A DNA stretch of 55,876 nt from Streptomyces mangrovisoli (GTDB lineage Bacteria > Actinomycetota > Actinomycetes > Streptomycetales > Streptomycetaceae), in the NCBI RefSeq assembly GCF_000974985.2, contig NZ_LAVA02000041.1, positions 1-55,876 of the forward strand, in the 5' to 3' direction. This document shows positions 51,324 to 55,876 of this stretch, piece by piece. The translations under genes and the position numbers were made by a program. The notes under the pieces were generated by a model. That model saw only the letters and a list, made by a program, of their open reading frames with translations, made no database searches and was not told where the DNA came from. The first letter of the stretch is position 1. Each line of letters starts with the position of its first letter.

Positions 51324-53285
51324 ATGCCCACACGCATGCGCTTCTTCACGACCTGGAGACAGCTCGCGGTGCTCCTCGTCGCAGCCCTGGCGGCCGCCCT
51401 CCTCACCCCGGTGGCGGCCCACGGCGCCCCGCGCGAGAGCCGGCCCGTGTACTCCTACGCCCACGCGATCCGCGAGTCCGTCTGGGTCGACACCGGACTC
51501 GACGGCGACGGCGACGGACACCCCGACCGCGTCGCCGCCGACATCGTCCGCCCGAGCGAGCCCGCCGCCCAGGGCCGCAAGGTCCCCGTCATCATGGACG
51601 CCAGCCCCTACTACTCCTGTTGCGGCCGTGGCAACGAGAGCCAGGTCAAGACGTACGACGCGAACGGCCACGTCGTACAGATGCCGCTGTTCTACGACAA
51701 CTACTTCGTCCCGCGCGGCTACGCCGTCGTCGGCGTCGACCTGGCCGGAACCAACCGTTCCGACGGCTGTGTCGACGTCGGTGGACGCTCCGACATCCAG
51801 TCCGCGAAGGCCGTCGTCGACTGGCTGGGCGGCCGCGCCAAGGCCTACACCTCCCGCACCGGCACCACCACCGTCAAGGCCGGCTGGACCAACGGCAGAA
51901 CCGGCATGATCGGCAAGAGCTGGGACGGCACCATCGCCAACGGCGTCGCCGCCACCGGCGTCAAGGGCCTGAAGACCATCGTGCCGATCAGCGCCATCTC
52001 CTCCTGGTACGACTACTACTTCGCCCAGGGCGCCCCGCTGTACGACTCCGGCCCCGACTGGCTCTCCGACGCCGTCGAGAGCGACGGAGCCCGCGCCCAC
52101 TGCGCGGCCGTACAGCAGAAACTCGTCGACGGCGCACCCCGCGACGGCGACTGGACCGGTCTGTGGACCGAGCGCGACTACGTCAAGGACGCGAGCAAGG
52201 TGAAGGCCAGCGTCTTCCTCGTGCACGGCCTCCAGGACCTCAACGTGCGCGACAAGAACTTCGGCCAGTGGTGGGACGCGCTCGCCAAGAACGGCGTCGA
52301 CCGCAAGATCTGGCTCTCGCAGACCGGGCATGTCGACCCGTTCGACTACCGTCGCGGCGCCTGGGTCGACACCCTGCACCGCTGGTTCGACCACGAACTC
52401 CTCGGCTACGACAACGGCATCGACCGCGAGCCGATGGCCGACGTGGAACGTCACCCCGACCAGTGGACCACCTCGACGGTGTGGCCGCCGCGCACCACCG
52501 CGGCCACCACGCTGCGCCCGGCGGCCGGCCCGGAGGCGGGCGTCGGCACCCTCGGGCTCACCACGGGCCACGGCACCGAGACCTTCACCGACGACCCGAA
52601 GCTGAGCGAGACCGACTGGGCCGCGCACGCCACCGCCGCCACCGCGGAGAAGGCGAGCTTCGTCACCGCCCCGCTCGCCCGGGACCTGCGCGTGTCGGGT
52701 TCGTCGAAGGTGACCGTCACCGCGACCCCGACCACCGCGACGGCCCATCTGTCCGCCGTCCTCGTCGACCTCGGCCCCGACACGATCCGCGACTACGCCG
52801 ACGCCGCCGAGGGCATCACCACCCTCACCGACCGCACCTGCTGGGGCGCGAGCACCGCCGGGGACAGCGCCTGCTTCCTCACCACCGCGGCGAAGACGAC
52901 CGACGTCGAGGCGAACGTGGTCAGCCGCGGCTGGGCCGACCTCGGGCACTACGCGTCCGCCCGCAAGGGCGTCCCGCTCACCCCGGGCAAGGCGTACACC
53001 ATGACCCTCGACCTCGCGGCGACCGACCACGTCGTCCCGAAGGGCCACCGGCTGGCGCTGATCGTCGCGGGCACGGACCGCGACCTCATCGACCCGCCGG
53101 CCGACACCCCGACGGTCACGCTGGACCTGTCGCGCACGTCCGCGTCGATCCCGCTGGTCGGCGGGGCGGCGGCGTTCCGGGCCGCGACGGCGGCTACCAC
53201 TCCGACCACGCCGACGAGCCGCACCGCGCACGCGACGGGGGCGCCTCGGGCGACGTCGACGACGGGGCGGATGCCACTGGGGTAG
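51324..53285 (+). CDS. Secreted S15-family Xaa-Pro dipeptidyl-peptidase
   Basis: This 653-residue exported serine peptidase releases Xaa-Pro dipeptides. Signal peptide: R-Q-L-A-V-L-L-V-A-A-L-A-A-A-L-L-T-P-V-A-A-H-G-A. The catalytic triad is read as Ser199 (G-K-S-W-D-G), Asp305 (H-G-L-Q-D) and His336 (G-H-V-D-P). An Asp-rich D-G-D-G-D-G-H-P-D loop near the N-terminus may bind calcium. The C-terminal jelly-roll domain follows, then a Thr/Ala-rich tail. TAGCGT (51310-51315) lies eight bases before ATG 51324 and no Shine-Dalgarno is seen, so the message may be leaderless. Confidence 0.92.
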   Translation: MPTRMRFFTTWRQLAVLLVAALAAALLTPVAAHGAPRESRPVYSYAHAIRESVWVDTGLDGDGDGHPDRVAADIVRPSEPAAQGRKVPVIMDASPYYSCCGRGNESQVKTYDANGHVVQMPLFYDNYFVPRGYAVVGVDLAGTNRSDGCVDVGGRSDIQSAKAVVDWLGGRAKAYTSRTGTTTVKAGWTNGRTGMIGKSWDGTIANGVAATGVKGLKTIVPISAISSWYDYYFAQGAPLYDSGPDWLSDAVESDGARAHCAAVQQKLVDGAPRDGDWTGLWTERDYVKDASKVKASVFLVHGLQDLNVRDKNFGQWWDALAKNGVDRKIWLSQTGHVDPFDYRRGAWVDTLHRWFDHELLGYDNGIDREPMADVERHPDQWTTSTVWPPRTTAATTLRPAAGPEAGVGTLGLTTGHGTETFTDDPKLSETDWAAHATAATAEKASFVTAPLARDLRVSGSSKVTVTATPTTATAHLSAVLVDLGPDTIRDYADAAEGITTLTDRTCWGASTAGDSACFLTTAAKTTDVEANVVSRGWADLGHYASARKGVPLTPGKAYTMTLDLAATDHVVPKGHRLALIVAGTDRDLIDPPADTPTVTLDLSRTSASIPLVGGAAAFRAATAATTPTTPTSRTAHATGAPRATSTTGRMPLG

Positions 53286-53555
53286 GCGTCCTTGGGGCGG
53301 ATGCCGCCGGGGTGGCCCTCGGGGCTGTCGGCCGCAGGGTTTCCGAGGCGGCGGGCCCCTGGGCGTCAGGCGGGTCCGCGGGCCGCAGGGTCCGGGGCCC
53401 CGGTCCCGAACCCCGGTCCTGGCCCCCGGCGCCGTTCTGCGGGCCGCACCGGCTCTCGGGCCGGTGGTCCCTGGCCCCGGCGTTCGCCCATCGCCGGGGC
53501 CCGCGGGCTCCGGTGGCTGCCGGTCAGCAGGACACCGCGGTGGAACCGGGCCGGG

Positions 53556-54518
53556 TCACCGGCCCGGTTCCACCAGCGCCGCAGCCTGCTCCGCGCAGCC
53601 CCATGCCACCGTCACCCCGGCCCCGCCGTGGCCGTAGTTGTGCACCAGGGCGCGGCCCTCTCCCGGCTCCTCGCGCTCCAGGCGTACCGCCTCCCGCGCG
53701 GGCCGCAGCCCGACCCGGTGGCCCAGCACCCGTGCCCCCGCGAGTTCCGGCCTGAGCGCGGTGCAGCGCCGTACGATCGCCGCCGCCTCGGCCGGGTCCG
53801 GCTCCCGCGACCACACCCCGTCCTCCGCGGTGCCGCCGAGCAGCACCCGGTCCCGCTGCGGGAAGACGTACGCCATCGTGCCGTCGGCGGCCTTGGAGAC
53901 CACCCACGTCTCCAGCCCCGGGTTCTCCACCACGACCAACTGCCCGCGCACGGGCGTCAGCAGGGGGTCCGGCACCAGCTCGCGGGCGCCGAGCCCGGTG
54001 CAGTTGACGACCACCGGCGCCGCCTCGAAGCCCTCCGCGAGCGCGGACACCGCGCGGTCCTCCACGACACCGCCCGCGTCTTCCAACCGCCGCCGCAGGT
54101 AGGCCAGATGGACCGGCATGTCGAGCAGCGGCAGGCGCGCCCGCACGCCCTCGCCGCCGTACTCGCCGGGCGTCGCGGCCCGCAGGTCCGGCAGCCGGTC
54201 GCCCACGAGGTCCCGCGCCTCGTCCAGGGTGGTCTCGCCGAGTACGCCTTCGACCATCCGTACGCCGCTCGCGCCGGGGTCCTTCGCCAGCCGCTCGTAC
54301 GCGTCGAGCGAGCGCAGCGACCAGCCGCGGACCAGCTCGGCAGGCCGGATCCGGTACGGCCACCACAGCGCGCCGGCAACCGCCGAGGTGGTCGCCTCGC
54401 CGGACTCCCGCGCCCACACCCGTATCCGCAGGCCGCGCTCGGCGAGCACCACCGCCGTCGTCAGCCCGATGACCCCACCGCCGACGATCACCGCGTCGGC
54501 CCGCTGCGCACTGTTCAC
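53556..54518 (-). CDS. D-amino-acid oxidase (FAD-dependent)
   Basis: GTG 54518 gives 320 residues. The N-terminal FAD motif is A-V-I-V-G-G-G-V-I-G-L-T-T-A-V-V-L-A-E-R-G (9-29), and the substrate-domain blocks T-S-A-V-A-G-A-L-W-W-P-Y, V-N-C-T-G-L-G-A, V-R-G-Q-L-V-V-V and N-Y-G-H-G-G-A-G-V-T-V-A-W-G identify it as DAO rather than glycine or sarcosine oxidase. It oxidises D-amino acids to 2-oxo acids, ammonia and peroxide. A TACGGT hexamer exactly six bases before the start (54525-54530) suggests leaderless expression. It is divergent from the next gene. Confidence 0.93.
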   Translation of the reverse strand: MNSAQRADAVIVGGGVIGLTTAVVLAERGLRIRVWARESGEATTSAVAGALWWPYRIRPAELVRGWSLRSLDAYERLAKDPGASGVRMVEGVLGETTLDEARDLVGDRLPDLRAATPGEYGGEGVRARLPLLDMPVHLAYLRRRLEDAGGVVEDRAVSALAEGFEAAPVVVNCTGLGARELVPDPLLTPVRGQLVVVENPGLETWVVSKAADGTMAYVFPQRDRVLLGGTAEDGVWSREPDPAEAAAIVRRCTALRPELAGARVLGHRVGLRPAREAVRLEREEPGEGRALVHNYGHGGAGVTVAWGCAEQAAALVEPGR

Positions 54519-54530
54519 GTCCGGACCGTA
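54516..54530 (-). promoter_or_regulatory. Putative leaderless -10 of the D-amino-acid oxidase gene
   Basis: On the minus strand TACGGT (54530-54525) is followed by six bases and GTG 54518. There is no Shine-Dalgarno. Confidence 0.5.
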
Positions 54531-54584
54531 GCGGAATGTCCCATGCCGCGGTCAGCGCCCGGTCCCTGTGGGGATACTCACAGC

Positions 54585-55595
54585 ATGTCTGCCGCATACG
54601 CGACCTTCGGCCTGGCGCCGGCCGTCCGCGCCGGTGGCGTCCTCGCGAGCGGCGCCTACCAGGTCCACCGCGACTTCGTGGACTTCGTCGTGGACGGGCG
54701 CCCGCTGCTGTTCCGCCTCAGCGACCTGGACGCCGTCTCGCCGCTGGCCTCCGACGTCCCGCCCGCGGTCTTCACCGAGCAGGTCCGGGCCCTGCTGCTC
54801 GAGGCCCGGCCACCGCTGCCCGACGGCCGGTTCATCGTCTACGGCTGCCCCGAGTGCGCCGACCTCGCCTGCGGGGCGGTCACCGCGGTCATCGAACGCG
54901 ACGGCGACGACTACGTGTGGCGGGACTTCGCCTGGCAGACCGAGGACCACGCCGACCTCGAACTCAACGGTTACCACGGCATAGGGCCCTACCGGTTCCG
55001 CGGCGAGGAGTACCGGGCGGCGCTGACCCCGCTGCTCGGCGCCGCCGCGCCGGGCCGCCGCCGGGTACTGCTGATCGGGCCCCGGGTCGCGCTGCTGGCC
55101 AAGCTGGCGGCGGCGCTGCGCGGCATCGGCGTGGGCGCGGACATCGCCCACGACACGGCGGGCGTACCCGCGGAGGAGCTGCGCGGCTACGGGGCGGTCG
55201 CCTTCGGGGAGACGGTGGGCGAGCCGGAGCGGGCCGCCGTCCGGGAGGCGTTCGCCCGCGCCGGGGTCGACGCCGCGTTCGTCGAGGGCCTCGCCCCGAT
55301 CGTGCCGCTGCTCGTCGCGCAGATCGAGCACGCGCTGGACCGCAGCCCGGAGGAGCGCCGGCGGCTGACCCGGCTGAGCACGGGGGGTGGGGAGGCGGGC
55401 GTCGAGGTCACGTCGTCGTGCCGGGTCCGCGTCACGACGTACCGTCTCGACCGCCTCTCCCGCCCGCGCAGCGAGGAGGTCTTCGACGGCGTCCTCGAAC
55501 CGGGCACCCACCGCATCGCCCTGGCGACGAAAGGCCGCTCGTACGTGGTGGCCCGAACGGCAGGCAGCGTACTCGTGGAGCCAACGGCCCGCTGA
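54585..55595 (+). CDS. Protein of unknown function
   Basis: This 336-residue protein starts at ATG 54585 with GGGGA about 10 bases upstream. I do not recognise a family with certainty; it is sometimes labelled 'oxidoreductase'. The first ~165 residues are a mixed alpha/beta domain with a Cys pair and acid-rich loop (Y-G-C-P-E-C-A-D-L-A-C-G) and W-R-D-F-A-W-Q-T-E. Residues ~168-260 have a Rossmann-like start (R-R-V-L-L-I-G-P-R-V-A-L-L-A-K-L-A-A-A-L-R). The C-terminus is beta-rich. The Cys residues could bind a metal. Divergent from the D-amino-acid oxidase gene, but no functional link is shown. Confidence 0.75.
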   Translation: MSAAYATFGLAPAVRAGGVLASGAYQVHRDFVDFVVDGRPLLFRLSDLDAVSPLASDVPPAVFTEQVRALLLEARPPLPDGRFIVYGCPECADLACGAVTAVIERDGDDYVWRDFAWQTEDHADLELNGYHGIGPYRFRGEEYRAALTPLLGAAAPGRRRVLLIGPRVALLAKLAAALRGIGVGADIAHDTAGVPAEELRGYGAVAFGETVGEPERAAVREAFARAGVDAAFVEGLAPIVPLLVAQIEHALDRSPEERRRLTRLSTGGGEAGVEVTSSCRVRVTTYRLDRLSRPRSEEVFDGVLEPGTHRIALATKGRSYVVARTAGSVLVEPTAR

Positions 55596-55700
55596 CCCGT
55601 CCGTGCCCGGCGGGTCGATGGCCCGCTGACCCGTCCGGGCCCGGCGGGTCGATGGCCCGGTGACCCGTCCGTGCCCGGCGGGGGCGATGGCCCGGTGGCT
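55586..55700. repeat. 34-bp tandem repeat after the last gene
   Basis: About three copies of a 34-bp unit (GCTGACCCGTCCGTGCCCGG...; starts near 55591, 55625 and 55659) begin inside the last codons of the upstream gene, whose TGA stop is part of the first unit. Copies diverge toward the right. Confidence 0.75.
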
Positions 55701-55724
55701 CGGCCGCGGCCCGGTGGGGGCTGA

Positions 55725-55867
55725 TCGCGCAGTTCCCCGCGCCCCTGAGGCACGCCCCGGACCGGCACCCTTGAGGGGCGCGAGAAACTGCGCGCCCGAC
55801 CACGACGCTCCCGCACGGCCTCCCGCGCCGACCGAGGCACCCGCCTAGGGGCGCGGGGAACTGCGCG
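55725..55867. repeat. Three interspersed GGGGCGCGGGGAACTGCGCG repeats
   Basis: One reverse copy (55725-55746) and two forward copies (55774-55794, diverged; 55847-55867) lie at the window's end. The sequence after the middle copy (GACCACGACGCTCCCGCACG) matches that after the copy at 16830. Confidence 0.8.
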
Positions 55868-55876
55868 CTCAGCCAC

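Overview
The window is chromosomal DNA of a high-GC actinomycete, almost certainly Streptomyces. The evidence is strongly GC-biased third codon positions, frequent GTG/TTG starts, a SsgA-like sporulation protein, a WhiB-family protein, a MarR gene divergent from a pcaIJFHGBL operon (the order I recall from S. coelicolor), and copies of a short G+C-rich interspersed repeat that I know as common between Streptomyces genes. I see no tRNA, rRNA, CRISPR array, integrase or transposase. Forty-four protein genes or gene remnants are supported. All are complete except the first, which runs off the left edge, and one pseudogene.

Layout. 1-5891 (minus): a three-gene operon for a zinc-ribbon/degenerate-vWA protein, a P-loop GTPase and a large GTPase-associated (GAP1-like) protein. 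This resembles the GTPase-centred 'biological conflict' modules proposed from comparative genomics and is the least understood system here. 6362-13682: a Tat-exported phospholipase C, a DUF2510/LURP-one protein, a DMT transporter with a PAP2-type membrane phosphatase, a TetR regulator next to a large inverted repeat, and a second DUF2510 protein. 14015-17726: an orphan LAL-like ATPase without a DNA-binding domain, and a short-chain dehydrogenase. 17791-24940: the complete protocatechuate branch of the beta-ketoadipate pathway with its MarR regulator. 24951-28465: a DUF3048 lipoprotein and a divergent LigC-type ligase/LigD-type polymerase pair.

28604-36816: a LacI regulator, a VOC protein, a WhiB-like protein, an acyl-ACP desaturase behind five tandem palindromes, dimethylargininase, an ABC-F ATPase with a leader region, a SsgA-like protein and endonuclease V. 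37119-45042: a saccharopine-dehydrogenase-like reductase, a MmcQ/YjbR protein and a beta-oxidation operon (CoA racemase/transferase, acyl-CoA dehydrogenase, thiolase, FadB-type fusion). 45239-55595: a secreted DUF1906 protein, a MerR regulator, an amino-acid permease, a macro-domain pseudogene whose core is inverted, divergent secreted M1 and S15 peptidases, a D-amino-acid oxidase and a protein of unknown function.

Themes. Catabolic genes form tight operons with ATGA, TTGA or TGATG overlaps. Several single genes have a TAnnnT hexamer exactly six bases before the start codon, suggesting leaderless transcripts. Intergenic gaps carry perfect hairpins and interspersed palindromic repeats.
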